Shown one piece after another: positions 19,301-27,141 of a stretch of 64,000 bases of DNA. This DNA is from Paraplanobispora siamensis. Its GTDB lineage: Bacteria > Actinomycetota > Actinomycetes > Streptosporangiales > Streptosporangiaceae. The notes beneath the pieces were generated by a model. The model was given only the letters and a program-made list of their open reading frames with translations. It searched no databases and was not told where the DNA came from. Position 1 is the first letter of the stretch. Each line of letters begins with the position of its first letter. A program made the translations under genes and the position numbers. The stretch spans positions 34,304-98,303 of the forward strand of contig NZ_BOOJ01000059.1 of NCBI RefSeq assembly GCF_016863175.1. Reading direction: 5' to 3'.

Positions 19301-21985
19301 AGCTACAACAACATTCCCTCCGGCCAGGTCACCAACGAGACCTTCAAGCTGGACAACCCGGCCAGCTTCAAGTTCGTCGTCAAGGCCTGCCGCACCGGCG
19401 TCACCCCGCCCTCGTGCAACGAGAGCCCGGCTTACCGCATCACCAGCGACGCGCCGGTACTGCCGACCGACACCGAGACCGGCATGGCCGACCCGACCCA
19501 GCCGATCCTGTCGGGTATGGTCAACCGCCCCTCCGGCGGACCGGTCACCGCCAAGTACTACCTGTACGACAACAGCGGTGCCCCAGTCGGCTCCAGCCCG
19601 CTCGGGCAGCGTACGGTCAACGGCGGCGAGCGCGCGTCCTTCCAAATCGCCGAGAATGTCGTGCAGGCAGGTCGGACCTACACCTGGCAGATGGAGACCT
19701 GTGTCAGCGGCGCAGACGGTTCAGGCGAGATCTGCACCCCCAAGAGCGCAGCGGTCAACTTCACCACCCCGGGTACCCCTAGCGAGCCGCCCGCCGAAGA
19801 GGTCCGGAGCCTGACGCTGGGCAAGGACAGCTTCGTCATCAAGACCGCCAAGACCGACCCGACGGCCTGTGATGGCAACCCGTGCACTGTGACCGACTCC
19901 GCCACCATGCAGATCGGCGGTGCCGGCGCGGACAAGACCGTCACCGTCATAGGGCTCAAGCTCGACGGGCTTCCCAATGGCGCCAGTGTGTCCGAGGCCA
20001 TCATAAAACTCGGTACGCCGACCTGCCCAGCGGGGACCTGTCCCACAGATGCCGTCATCACCGCGGCACCATTGAAGAGCGCGGTAACCGGCGATACCAA
20101 GGGGTCAGACCTGGCCGGTGACGTCGATACCAACGGCGCCGCCCACCTCTTCCCGATCACCACGCCGCAGGCAAATATCGCCGGCAGCGAATATCAGTGG
20201 TTGATGCTCACCTCCAACAAGGACGAGGTCATCGCTTTCGGGAATGCCACAGCTGCTGATCAGCCCTCTGCCACATTGACCTACTTGCCCGCCGGGCCTC
20301 CCGGCAAGGTACTCAACCTGACTGCCTCGCCCGGGGATAGCGGCACCGTTGCAAGTTGGGGCCTGCCGGAAACTAACGGCGGCGTCGCGTTGCTAGACGG
20401 CTACGACGTTGAGGTGTCCGATGACAATGGTGTAGTGACCACACTGCAGGTCACTGAACCGATGGCGGCGATTTCCGAACTGACCAACGAAATCACCTAC
20501 ACCGTCAAGGTTCGCGCCAAGACCCACTTCGGTGTCAGCGACTGGGAGTCGACCACGGTCACCCCCAAAGCCGTACCGCCACCACCTCCGCCGTCACAGC
20601 CGTGTTCTCCCCGTGGCGGTTACAATGGCGGAGCGCGAACTATGAGTGTGCAGGCTGCATCCTCCACTCACGAATACGCGGATCGCATCAAGAGCTACTA
20701 CCAGGCCCAGGACGCGGTCCTGGAGGGCCGCGCCGCAACCGTGTGGCAGGCGCCCGGAGTAACTCCTGAGGCCCCAATCACCGCGAAGGCTTCGCTTCTC
20801 AACAATGAGCTAGTGCAGCAGAAGAAAAAATTGGACACTGCTGGCATTACTCGCATAAATTCGACAGTCACCGTTGAAAACGTGATCCCGCAAATCGCGT
20901 CCGACGGCACAGTTCAGGTAACCGCCGTGGTAAAGCGTTCCTGGGAGGAGAGACCCACTCCGCTAACCGAAGCACAGACGCTCACCGCGAAAAATGTCGT
21001 GACGGCCCAAGGGCAAGTTGAGCCAAGCGATCCCACTATCGAAGCACATGTCTTCGACAGCTGCGGCGGAATGACCATCGTGGTAATTCCGATAGAGTCA
21101 AATGAGGACTCGACAGATCATCACGACGGCATAGCCGGTTGTGGGACGAACGCGTCAGCCCGAGCTTCCGCGTTGGCAGCTCCACTGGAAGATCCTTGCG
21201 CCGGCCCTGCTGCTGGCCCATGTCACGCTAAGTGGGGCGGAGACAAAGACAGAAATGCCGATGGGTACGGGGACGACCCGAGTTCTCTACGGTGCGATCT
21301 TGTAGTATCTCTAGGGAAGAAGGGGTGGTACTTCAAAACCTCCATCTACTCTACGTGGCATCCTAGCCGACCCGCAGGAAATATGGAGAAGGATGATAGG
21401 TGGGTAATTGACGAGCTCCGAAACCATGTCCAGCTTTACCCGAGCAGCAAGACCGCCTGGGGCTGGGGCACGTCATTTGCCAAGGCCCTTACCAAAAGCG
21501 CAAAAATCGGAGCAACATCGAAAGCTTGTTTCGGTTGGGACAAGCTCAACTTCGAGCCGAACTTCGGCTTGGACGTCACCCCCAAGTCAGGCGGCTTCCC
21601 CACTCTTGCTCTTGGTCTAACTCTATCCGCCGAAGCCGTAGAGGACTGTGGCGACTACAACCCTACCGAGGTTAAAGGAAACAAGATCTACGACGCCTAT
21701 CCGGGAATAGCCAGCCGATGCAATTCCAGCATTCTTAGCTCATGCGATATCACGACATATCGCCACGCTCTGACGAGTTCCCTTACATTCGACTTCAAAT
21801 ATTCGGAGCGGAATTCGCTTGGACAAGTATATGAAAAGAGGTACACAACTCCTACTATCAGGTCTACCGTCTGGGTCGCCGTGGAGCGCGATTGGATAAT
21901 AGACCACACGTTGGGCGGGAAGTGGGAGCACATTAAACCAATCGAGAGATACAGGAACTGCACACTCCATAATCAGCCACTCTAA
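16361..21985 (+). CDS. Giant secreted mosaic protein (DNRLRE, split LamG with nested chitin-binding modules, Fn3-like domain)
   Basis: 1874 residues from GTG at 16361 with GGAGG at 16351; the frame is open much further upstream but the signal peptide (RRRSSRRTT, hydrophobic core, LPAQAD) fixes the start. Domains: N-terminal region typical of actinobacterial Rhs/polymorphic-toxin-type secreted proteins (~50-325), DNRLRE (~326-516), first part of a LamG fold (~574-626), a Pro/Thr linker, two CBM5/12-like modules (~664-717 and ~735-786), remainder of LamG (~795-976), a DNRLRE-like domain (~1147-1306), a fibronectin III-like domain (~1309-1406) and a unique Cys-containing C-terminus. No Rhs repeats are present. 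GC falls toward the 3' end. Likely a surface or secreted adhesin, or a toxin-like effector; activity unknown. Confidence 0.82.
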   Translation: MGFPLPNHSTAPPPRRRSSRRTTLTVATVSSLAASLLVAGSSLPAQADPEPASAPVPAVTEFPRPEDPDAPLRAAIEEARKQNKPVAVEQAYTETSRTWAYPDGHLAMESYAGPAQLKQADGSWAWIDTTLVEQDGVLRPKVAKADVEFSTGGEGKPFASMEREKKDQRFAMEWPTPLPKPVLNGNVATYPDAAGPAADLVVTALPTGFRHDVVLREKPSGPMELRIPVQTENLTLSKTKDGGLKLADKGGKTIAQAPTPVMTDSSDRGPAVQQDGKPAPVQQRVGKITTRVVKDDGKNLLVLTPDAAWLADPATKYPVVVDPTTTLTLETDVQVYSRPCGGDSSSSGSSDLLRVGGLNDPCKAVNNARAYLKFDTAPLVGRSIGSARLDMLAQADPSYSGSTFNGGIKVSRITSSWNSFTWSTKPSVVAAGSQVQQYPGAGGGTLPTYPRPFTWDITAIANAWAAGAPSYGLELRAVNDSAMTYPYAGYVEFHSMERAGAEARPPKLTVSYMLPPEIPTVTAESIDSISGNDAIARSTSVKVGFKSSVAETANLDYTVTINDSTMIPPPVLPTGELAHWKFDEEAGATTAADATGHGHTLALQNGAFTGLGQIGRALYLNSTVGSTSPPTPTPTPTPTRTATPTPTPTRSSTPTPTPTPTSTACAYPAWSEDGEYEPGDRVSHEGHAWEALDTDFPWRGMPGDEDWPSWRDLGSCTGGTPTTPTPTPTPTSTQACPYPAWSEDAMYEPGDRVSHEGHAWEALDIDLPWPGVPGDEDWPAWKDLGPCPGSALSAPSKADATTKSAQTAVSTGNAYAATNGPLLRTNASFTVATWIRLQEGGSIQPVFSQRNDQGNGLLLYYLGDSGGNFQDWRLDMTSEDGYNSTWVVSSKPAKVGFWTHVVAQYDAGAGKLRLYVDGTLAGEKDHRITWDARGAFRIGHALSKNGSFGYMQGAVDDMRVYDRVLTADEVKALNGIVTATSYNNIPSGQVTNETFKLDNPASFKFVVKACRTGVTPPSCNESPAYRITSDAPVLPTDTETGMADPTQPILSGMVNRPSGGPVTAKYYLYDNSGAPVGSSPLGQRTVNGGERASFQIAENVVQAGRTYTWQMETCVSGADGSGEICTPKSAAVNFTTPGTPSEPPAEEVRSLTLGKDSFVIKTAKTDPTACDGNPCTVTDSATMQIGGAGADKTVTVIGLKLDGLPNGASVSEAIIKLGTPTCPAGTCPTDAVITAAPLKSAVTGDTKGSDLAGDVDTNGAAHLFPITTPQANIAGSEYQWLMLTSNKDEVIAFGNATAADQPSATLTYLPAGPPGKVLNLTASPGDSGTVASWGLPETNGGVALLDGYDVEVSDDNGVVTTLQVTEPMAAISELTNEITYTVKVRAKTHFGVSDWESTTVTPKAVPPPPPPSQPCSPRGGYNGGARTMSVQAASSTHEYADRIKSYYQAQDAVLEGRAATVWQAPGVTPEAPITAKASLLNNELVQQKKKLDTAGITRINSTVTVENVIPQIASDGTVQVTAVVKRSWEERPTPLTEAQTLTAKNVVTAQGQVEPSDPTIEAHVFDSCGGMTIVVIPIESNEDSTDHHDGIAGCGTNASARASALAAPLEDPCAGPAAGPCHAKWGGDKDRNADGYGDDPSSLRCDLVVSLGKKGWYFKTSIYSTWHPSRPAGNMEKDDRWVIDELRNHVQLYPSSKTAWGWGTSFAKALTKSAKIGATSKACFGWDKLNFEPNFGLDVTPKSGGFPTLALGLTLSAEAVEDCGDYNPTEVKGNKIYDAYPGIASRCNSSILSSCDITTYRHALTSSLTFDFKYSERNSLGQVYEKRYTTPTIRSTVWVAVERDWIIDHTLGGKWEHIKPIERYRNCTLHNQPL
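18392..18653 (+). repeat. Duplicated chitin-binding-like module coding sequence
   Basis: A 49-base stretch is identical at 18392-18440 and 18605-18653, inside the two CBM-like modules. The surrounding codons and the CCGACCCC-rich Pro/Thr linkers are also repeated. This indicates a recent tandem duplication. Confidence 0.85.
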
Positions 21986-21999
21986 GTAACACTTAATCC

Positions 22000-22032
22000 T
22001 GGTGTCCGGAGAGATTCACTCTCCGGACACCA
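22000..22032 (+). terminator. Intrinsic terminator between mosaic protein and lipoprotein genes
   Basis: Perfect 14-bp stem tggtgtccggagag (22000-22013) with ctctccggacacca (22019-22032), 5-base loop, 15 bases after the stop. Confidence 0.85.
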
Positions 22033-22067
22033 AGCCGTCTTACAGAGTCACAAGAATCGGGACAGAA

Positions 22068-22919
22068 ATGAATTACCCTGTCACATCAAAAGCGAAAATT
22101 TTCATAGCATTTCTCTTGAGTCTTTTATTCTTCCTGAGCGCATGCGATTACACAACACATCCGACCCCAATTAAGCTTGGCAGCAATGACCGGTCAATTT
22201 GGGTCATTTTAAATGGATTTGCAGTAGCAAATCCCGACTATCAGGTAAATTTTTTCCAAATGAAAGCCGCGGGTCTGCTCGATCAAAAAGCCACGAGAGC
22301 GGGCTCGAATATTGAAATCCCTGTTCTCCTAGAGGCGCGGCCAGCACAATCTTTCTCGTGGGGGAAATGGGTTCAATCGAAAATTGTTATCGAGCAATCT
22401 GGGAAAATTAATACACCCGCACTCGGCGCTTGGGATCTAACTAAATTAATAGAAAATACGGACGTCATCTCGGGGAAGATTGATGATGCCGTACTCGGGC
22501 ATCGATCACCCATCCGATCTATGCAAGCGGTTATTTGGCTACAAGAACCGATCAGTGAATCTAGGCTTTCAGAAATCACTCCCAACTCCGCCCACTTGGA
22601 CCTAGTTTTCCTATCCCCCGGCCTAAAAGGCAGGAAGCCTATTGGATGGGATGCACAAGAGGACTGCACCCTTAGGGGAATGGAGGTCTGCCAATCCGAT
22701 CGAACATTAACCGGTCAATTCAGGCAATGGACATCCATGCTAGAAGGGGTCGATGAACAGATACTTAAATGGCTTGGACTAAATCTATCTGAATTGCAAC
22801 TGCGCGCCACAGAAGGCAAGATATACGGTGCAGTTTTAACTCTTCCTCCTGCAGATCTTATTGACATTCAATCGAGGCCGGAAGTCGCCTGGGCGCAAAT
22901 CATTGGCATGCGAATGTAA
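22068..22919 (+). CDS. Low-GC lipoprotein of unknown function
   Basis: 283 residues from ATG at 22068. A short positively charged N-terminus and hydrophobic segment end in the lipobox LSAC, so it should be lipid-anchored to the outer face of the membrane. The remainder shows no recognised domain; two Cys (DCTLRGMEVCQ) may pair. Base composition is clearly AT-richer than the host average, with A/T-ending codons (Asn AAT, Ile ATA, Lys AAA), indicating transfer. It lies directly downstream of the giant secreted protein, but behind a terminator. An immunity or accessory role for that protein is possible but unproven. Confidence 0.75.
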   Translation: MNYPVTSKAKIFIAFLLSLLFFLSACDYTTHPTPIKLGSNDRSIWVILNGFAVANPDYQVNFFQMKAAGLLDQKATRAGSNIEIPVLLEARPAQSFSWGKWVQSKIVIEQSGKINTPALGAWDLTKLIENTDVISGKIDDAVLGHRSPIRSMQAVIWLQEPISESRLSEITPNSAHLDLVFLSPGLKGRKPIGWDAQEDCTLRGMEVCQSDRTLTGQFRQWTSMLEGVDEQILKWLGLNLSELQLRATEGKIYGAVLTLPPADLIDIQSRPEVAWAQIIGMRM

Positions 22920-23047
22920 TTTTCAAAGCTTCTGGAAATGTCTTTCTCGAATCCCTGTTCTGGCTCGAGAGGGATCGGGTTTATGCAACATTCTCATCAT
23001 CGGCGCCCTGAGCGACGGGTCCCACAACGGCACCGGTCAGCCGTGCA
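22920..23047. other. Unassigned strip before the insertion sequences
   Basis: About 128 bases in which GC rises back to host level. The frame reading IIGALSDGSHNGTGQPC could be a gene remnant interrupted by the adjacent insertion sequence; too short to assign. Confidence 0.3.
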
Positions 23048-23915
23048 CTTACAGCGTGTCCTATATGGTGGGTGCGTCGTTGGACCCCCATGGACAGCAG
23101 GCAATGGGACTGGATCGTCCCGAAGGGCTTGTGGGAGATCGCACGGCCGTTGCTGCCGATGCCGCGAATACGTCCACAGGGCGGCGGAATCACCGGTATC
23201 GCTGATGAGGCGGTGTTCGCCACCATCGTCTACGTGCTGGTCAGCGGATGCGCCTGGCAGGCTCTGCCACCGTGCTTCGGCGCCTCGAAATCGACCGTGT
23301 ACCGCCGCTTTGTGATCTGGTCGCGGGCCGGTGTGGGAGCGGCTGCACCAGGGGTGTCCTGGGCCGGCTGGCCGCCGAGGATCTGCTGGATGTATCGCGC
23401 GTGGTGCTCGATTCGGCGCATGTACGTGCCAAAAAGGGGCGAATATACCGGTCCATCACCCGTGGACCGGGGTAAATCCGGTTCCAAGCTGCACATCCTG
23501 CCGGATGCAGCCGGACTGCCGTTGGTCGTCGAGTTGTCCGCGGCCAATACCCCCGATGGTCACCGGCTGAAGCCGATGGTGACCCGTCTCCAATTGAGTC
23601 ATGAACCGGTTCGCGGTGAGTACCGCAAGCCCGGCAAGCTCCACGCCGACAAGGCGTACGACCATCCCGAGCTGCAGCGACGGCTGGGCAGCAAGCGCAT
23701 CGAGGTACGCATCGCCCGCGAGGTCAAGTCCAGCACCCGGCTGGGCCGCCATCGGTGGGTGATCGAACGAACGATCGCCTGGCTGTTCGGCTACCGACGC
23801 CTATCACCCCGCTACGAGCGGCATCCCGACGCCTACCTGGCCTTCCTCACTTTGGCTGCAGTCGTCACCTGCTACAAGCGCTACCTCAAGCTCACCATCT
23901 AGGACACCGTCTAAG
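23048..23915 (+). mobile_element. Degenerate IS5-family insertion sequence
   Basis: About 868 bp bounded by imperfect inverted repeats: cttacagcgtgtcctatatgg (23048-23068) and, read in reverse complement from 23895-23915, cttagacggtgtcctagatgg; 17 of 21 bases agree. It encodes a damaged transposase. No clean target duplication is visible. Confidence 0.75.
23090..23902 (+). pseudogene. IS5-family transposase, frame-scrambled
   Basis: The frame stays open for 270 codons but the middle is not transposase-like. Codons before ~23330 (STVYRRFVIW) and after ~23445 (EYTGPSPVDRGKSGSK) match the family. In between, the conserved text is found first in a second frame (VWERLHQG, from 23331) and then in a third (LAAEDLLDVSRVVLDSAHVR, from ~23371). 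Three single-base shifts thus cancel out, and the segment with the first catalytic Asp (VVLDSAH) is mistranslated. The C-terminal part (WVIERTIAWLFGYRRL) is intact. It is presumably inactive. Confidence 0.8.
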
Positions 23916-23993
23916 ACGTGCTCTTAGAGCGCCTAACATAATGATCTTTGTTGTGCTTTGATCTCTCGCTGTAGCCGAGTGAGAGGAGCGCGG

Positions 23994-24342
23994 ATGGCCA
24001 AACTGAAGCCGTGGGAGGTCAGCGAGGAGCTGTGGGCGGTGATCGAGCCCTTGTTGCCACAGCGTCGACGGCGGTTTCGGCATCCGGGACGCAAGCGGCT
24101 GGATGACCGGCTGGCGTTACAAGGCATCTTGTTCGTGCTGCACACCGGGATTGCCTAGGAGCACCTGCCGCAGGAGCTCGGCTACGGCTCGGGCATGACG
24201 TGCTGGCGGCGGCTGGCCGAGTGGAACAAGGCCAGTGTGTGGCAGCGGTTGCACGAGGTGCTGCTCGATCGGCTGCGGGCGGCCGACGCGCTGGACTTTT
24301 CCCGGGCTGCTGTGGACTCCTCGCAGATCAGAGCGTTAAAAG
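23994..24342 (+). pseudogene. IS5-family transposase, 5' half, with nonsense codon
   Basis: Begins MAKLKPWEVSEELWAVIEPL, an N-terminal domain typical of IS5-group transposases. A TAG at 24156-24158 interrupts it (after LHTGIA); the same frame then continues EHLPQELGYGSGMTCWRRLA up to DFSRAAVDSSQIRALK. There it is cut by the IS110 element. The first catalytic Asp (AVDSSQ) lies in this half. Confidence 0.85.
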
Positions 24343-24363
24343 ACATCCCAGGGGCTATGAGCG

Positions 24364-25591
24364 TCAAGCGGCAAGGCGATTGGCGTGGTGGTGCCAGGCG
24401 GTCGCCTCGTCATAGACGGTGCCGGTTTTGAGACATCCATGCAGGATGCCGACGAGCCGGTTGGCGAGCTGACGCAAAGCAGCGTGGTGGCCGAGGTCAC
24501 GGGCGCGCTGGCGGTCGTAGTAGGCACGGGCTCCAGGCGAGGCGCTCAGCGCGGCAAAGGCCTGGGCATCAAGGGCGTCGATGAGCCGGTCGTTATGCAC
24601 AAACCGGGCCAGGACCACCTTCTTCTTGCCGGAGGCGCGGGTGATCGGCGAGGTGGCGGCGTAGTTCTTGCGCGCCTTGGCCGAGGCGTAGCGCAGCGGA
24701 TCATCGCCGAACTCAGCAAGCACCCGGGCACCGAGGATCGGCCCCAGCCCGGGCTGGGAGGTGAGGATCTCAGCGGCCGGGTGTGCCCCAAAATGCTCCC
24801 GCACCCCTCCTTCCAGGACCGTGATCTGCTCGTTGAGCACGGTGAGGATCGCCACCGTCGAACGGACGGTGGCGGCATAGGCCGCACTCACGACCACAGG
24901 CTGGCCCAGATGCCTCTCGCGCAGTGCGGCGTGGATCACGGTGGCCTTCTGGCGCAGGTCACCACGGCGGTGGGCGCGTTTGAGGGCGGCGCTGATCTGG
25001 GCGATGGTCAGCTGCTTCGCCTCGGCCGGAGTGGGAGCCGTGGCCAGCAGGTGCAAAGCATCGGCGGCGGCCAGGTCCGCAAAGGCGATCAGGGCGGCCG
25101 GGAAGTAGTCGCGTAATGCGTGCCGCAGCCGCTGGGTATGGCGGGTGCGTTCCCAGATCAAGGTTTTGTGCGCTCGCGCGAGCACTTTGACGGCCTCGGC
25201 TTCGGCGCTGTCGCCTGCGACGGGACGCAGTTGATGGGCATCGGTGCGGACCATGTCGGGGGAGCATGTGCGCATCGGCGGCATCGCTCTTGGCCCCCGA
25301 CACGCTCAACCGCTCGCGATAGCGCGATGCCTGCAGCGGGTTGACCCCGAACACCTGGTAGCCGGCGGCCAGCAGCGCCGCCACCCATGGGCCCCGGTCG
25401 GTCTCGATCCCGATGACGACCTCAACATCGTCGGCGTCATCGGCTATATGTTCGCCGATCATCGCATGCAGCCGGGCCATCCCGGCCAGGCCCTCGGACA
25501 GACGCGCTTTGGCCAGGGTCTGGCCTGAGCCGTCCATCAGCTCGACGTCGTGATGCGCCTCGGCCCAGTCGTCTCCGACAAACAGTCGCAT
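24364..25591 (-). pseudogene. IS110-family DEDD transposase, frameshifted
   Basis: The N-terminal DEDD domain starts at the ATG at 25591 (MRLFVGDDWAEAHHDVELMD) with acidic residues in GDDW, IETDRG and AKSDAADAH. The frame breaks at a run of five G (25258-25262), where one extra base shifts the reading from AHML to the frame continuing DMVRTDAHQLRPVAG. The C-terminal Transposase_20 part (QPGLGPILGARVLAEFGDD, then KNYAATSPITRASGKKK) is complete to the stop at 24364. Restoring one base gives ~409 residues, the normal family length. Programmed frameshifting is not known for this family, so decay is more likely. Confidence 0.85.
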
Positions 25592-25648
25592 CGCTTCTCC
25601 CGTCTTCGGTATCGCTCATCAGCAGCCCGCGGGAGAGGCATCGGCGAC

Positions 25649-25799
25649 CTAATCAAGCAGTGCTCACACCGCATGCGGCAGGCACGACATCCCAGCAGCG
25701 ATCGACTCTCCCGGCCGACCGACAGGGGCACGATCTTTTTCAGGACTCCTTGAGGGGTCCAAGGGGGCGCAGTGCTCACCTGCCAGCGGCCACCAGGCC
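25649..25799 (-). ncRNA. Candidate IS110 bridge RNA
   Basis: Read on the minus strand from 25799: a hairpin (ggcc-acca-ggcc, 25788-25799 on plus). Next a target-loop left guide CTGCGCCCCC (25772-25763) identical to the host flank at 25847-25838, a hairpin (25743-25760), then AAAAG (25739-25735), complementary to the other flank. Further on is CTGGGATGTC (25695-25686), identical in sense to the element's right end (24351-24342), and TGATTAG (25655-25649), complementary to the left end (25831-25837). This order, target loop then donor loop, matches known IS110 bridge RNAs. The left target guide is one C short of perfect register with the core. Transcription is inferred. Confidence 0.72.
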
Positions 25800-25837
25800 C
25801 GAGTCTGCCCGATGGCGGACCCGTTAGGAATGATTAG

Positions 25838-26303
25838 GGGGGCGCAGACCGGCCCGTCCCCGGTCGATCGAGGACGGGCCGGCAGCAAGCACCACTTGAT
25901 CACCGAGGCCACCGGCATCCCCCTTGCGGTGATCTTGACCGGCGCCAACCGCAACGACGTCACCCAGCTACGCCCGCTGCTGGAGGCCATCCCCAAGGTG
26001 CGCGGCAAGCGTGGCCGGCCCCGGCAGCGTCCCGACGTGGTGCTCGCCGACCGCGGCTACGACCACGACAAGTACCGCGCCTTGGTACGCGAGTTGCAGA
26101 TCCGTCCCCTGATCGCTCGGCGCGGCACTGAACACGGCTCCGGCCTGGGCAAACAACGTTGGGTCGTCGAACAGACCTTCGCCCTGCTGCACGCCTTCAG
26201 ACGCCTGCGCATCCGCTGGGAAGTCCGCGCCGACATCCACGAGGCCTTCCTCAAGCTCGCCTGCGCGCTCATCTGCTGGCGGCGCCTCACTTCATTGCGT
26301 TAG
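25838..26303 (+). pseudogene. IS5-family transposase, 3' half
   Basis: Resumes the interrupted host transposase at GAQTGPSPVDRGRAGSKHHL and runs through LADRGYDHDKYRALVREL (second catalytic Asp region) and WVVEQTFALLHAFRRLRIRW (catalytic Glu) to the stop at 26303. It has no start of its own. Joined to the 5' half it would give a normal ~270-residue transposase. Confidence 0.85.
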
Positions 26304-26342
26304 CAGCTCTTATCGGAGGACAGGACATCAGAGACGGGCTTG

Positions 26343-26834
26343 TCAGAACGCGAAGACGTTGCCGGTGTGGGAGTACATCGCGCAGGGGTTGCCGAACGTC
26401 TCCTCGTAACGGAACGCCTGACCGTCCCAGGTGCCGACCGCCAGCACGGTGACCGGGTCGTACTCCATGGTGCACGACATCACGGAGGTCGGGTCCAGGG
26501 CCGAGGGGTCGCCGCCGACCCGCTCCAGCTCGCCGCAGGCCGAGGCCGCCCGCGGGTGGGTGCCGCCGTGCGGATAGCAGCGCAGGACGGCCTGCCTCAT
26601 CGAGGACAGGGACGTCATCGAGGACAGGCGCGTCGCGCCCTCGGCGACGGAGAGGGTGAAGGCCCTCATCCGAGTGGCCGACCGGTCCGCGCCGAGCAGG
26701 GACTCCCAGGAGTCCGGATGATCCGCGCGGACGGTCGCATCCGACAGGAGCGCGGCCGAGGCCGTACCCGACAGGAGTGCCGTACCGGCGAGCAGGACGG
26801 GCCCGGCGGTGAGCAGGGCGAAAAGACGTCGCAT
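26343..26834 (-). CDS. Subtilisin inhibitor-like (SSI, family I16) protease inhibitor
   Basis: 163 residues from the ATG at 26834; an upstream in-frame ATG at 26855 is less likely because the GGGGGG ribosome site lies between the two. The signal peptide (MRRLFALL, hydrophobic, SGTASA) predicts secretion. The mature domain has the four SSI cysteines (LRCYPHGG, SACGEL, MSCTMEY, NPCAMY), GTHPRAASAC and the C-terminal TGNVFAF. The reactive-site loop reads C-T-M-E-Y-D-P, placing Met at P1 as in Streptomyces SSI. Such proteins block extracellular subtilisin-like and some trypsin-like proteases. It is divergent from the tandem protease array. Confidence 0.88.
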   Translation of the reverse strand: MRRLFALLTAGPVLLAGTALLSGTASAALLSDATVRADHPDSWESLLGADRSATRMRAFTLSVAEGATRLSSMTSLSSMRQAVLRCYPHGGTHPRAASACGELERVGGDPSALDPTSVMSCTMEYDPVTVLAVGTWDGQAFRYEETFGNPCAMYSHTGNVFAF

Positions 26835-27141
26835 GGAACCCCCCAGATTTCGCATGACGTCGACCGTTCCAATGGTTCACCGGCAGGGACGAAGGGGCAA
26901 TCACCCGCTGCGGCGTTTCCCCAGGTCAACATGGCAATCTCGAGGCATGATCAAGTTAAGGTAGATCAGACGTCGGCCAAACCGTTCCGGTTCCATCAAC
27001 TTGGTAACGGGTTTGTAACGGTATTCATGGATGTCTGATTTATGCCTCTTTAGGGGTTCTTTACCGGCTACGGTCTCCTCTTGTCTCTTTACGCATGCGT
27101 GAGTTGCGTCCCGAGTGACTCATGACAAAGAAGGAGCTCCA
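26835..27141. promoter_or_regulatory. Divergent control region between inhibitor and protease genes
   Basis: 307 bases shared by the SSI gene (left) and the first tandem protease (right). It contains an imperfect palindrome TGATC (26948-26952)/GATCA (26964-26968) and two GTAACGG repeats exactly 11 bp apart (27004-27010 and 27015-27021). Shared control of inhibitor and protease is plausible. Confidence 0.45.

Larger units (their letters stand above)
24343..25835 (-). mobile_element. IS110-family element inserted in the IS5 transposase
   Basis: Host sequence GCGTTAAA then AG precedes the left edge; AG then GGGGGCGCAG follows the right edge. The element is therefore bounded by the dinucleotide AG on the plus strand (CT in the element's own orientation) and has no inverted repeats, as expected for IS110. 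It carries a frameshifted DEDD transposase on the minus strand and a ~245-bp non-coding end upstream of it with a bridge-RNA candidate. Confidence 0.85.
23927..26309 (+). mobile_element. IS5-family element interrupted by an IS110-family element
   Basis: Inverted ends gagcgcctaac (23927-23937) and gttagcagctc (26299-26309) are flanked by TTA at 23924-23926 and 26310-26312, a probable target duplication. Its transposase gene is split: the 5' part is at 23994-24342, the 3' part at 25838-26303. The 1.49-kb insertion between them is a second element on the opposite strand. Without the insertion the host element would be about 890 bp. Confidence 0.82.

Noticed and set aside
25255..25265. Programmed frameshift in the IS110 transposase
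   Set aside because: IS110 enzymes are normally translated from one frame and no stimulatory structure is evident; a one-base insertion in a G-run is simpler.
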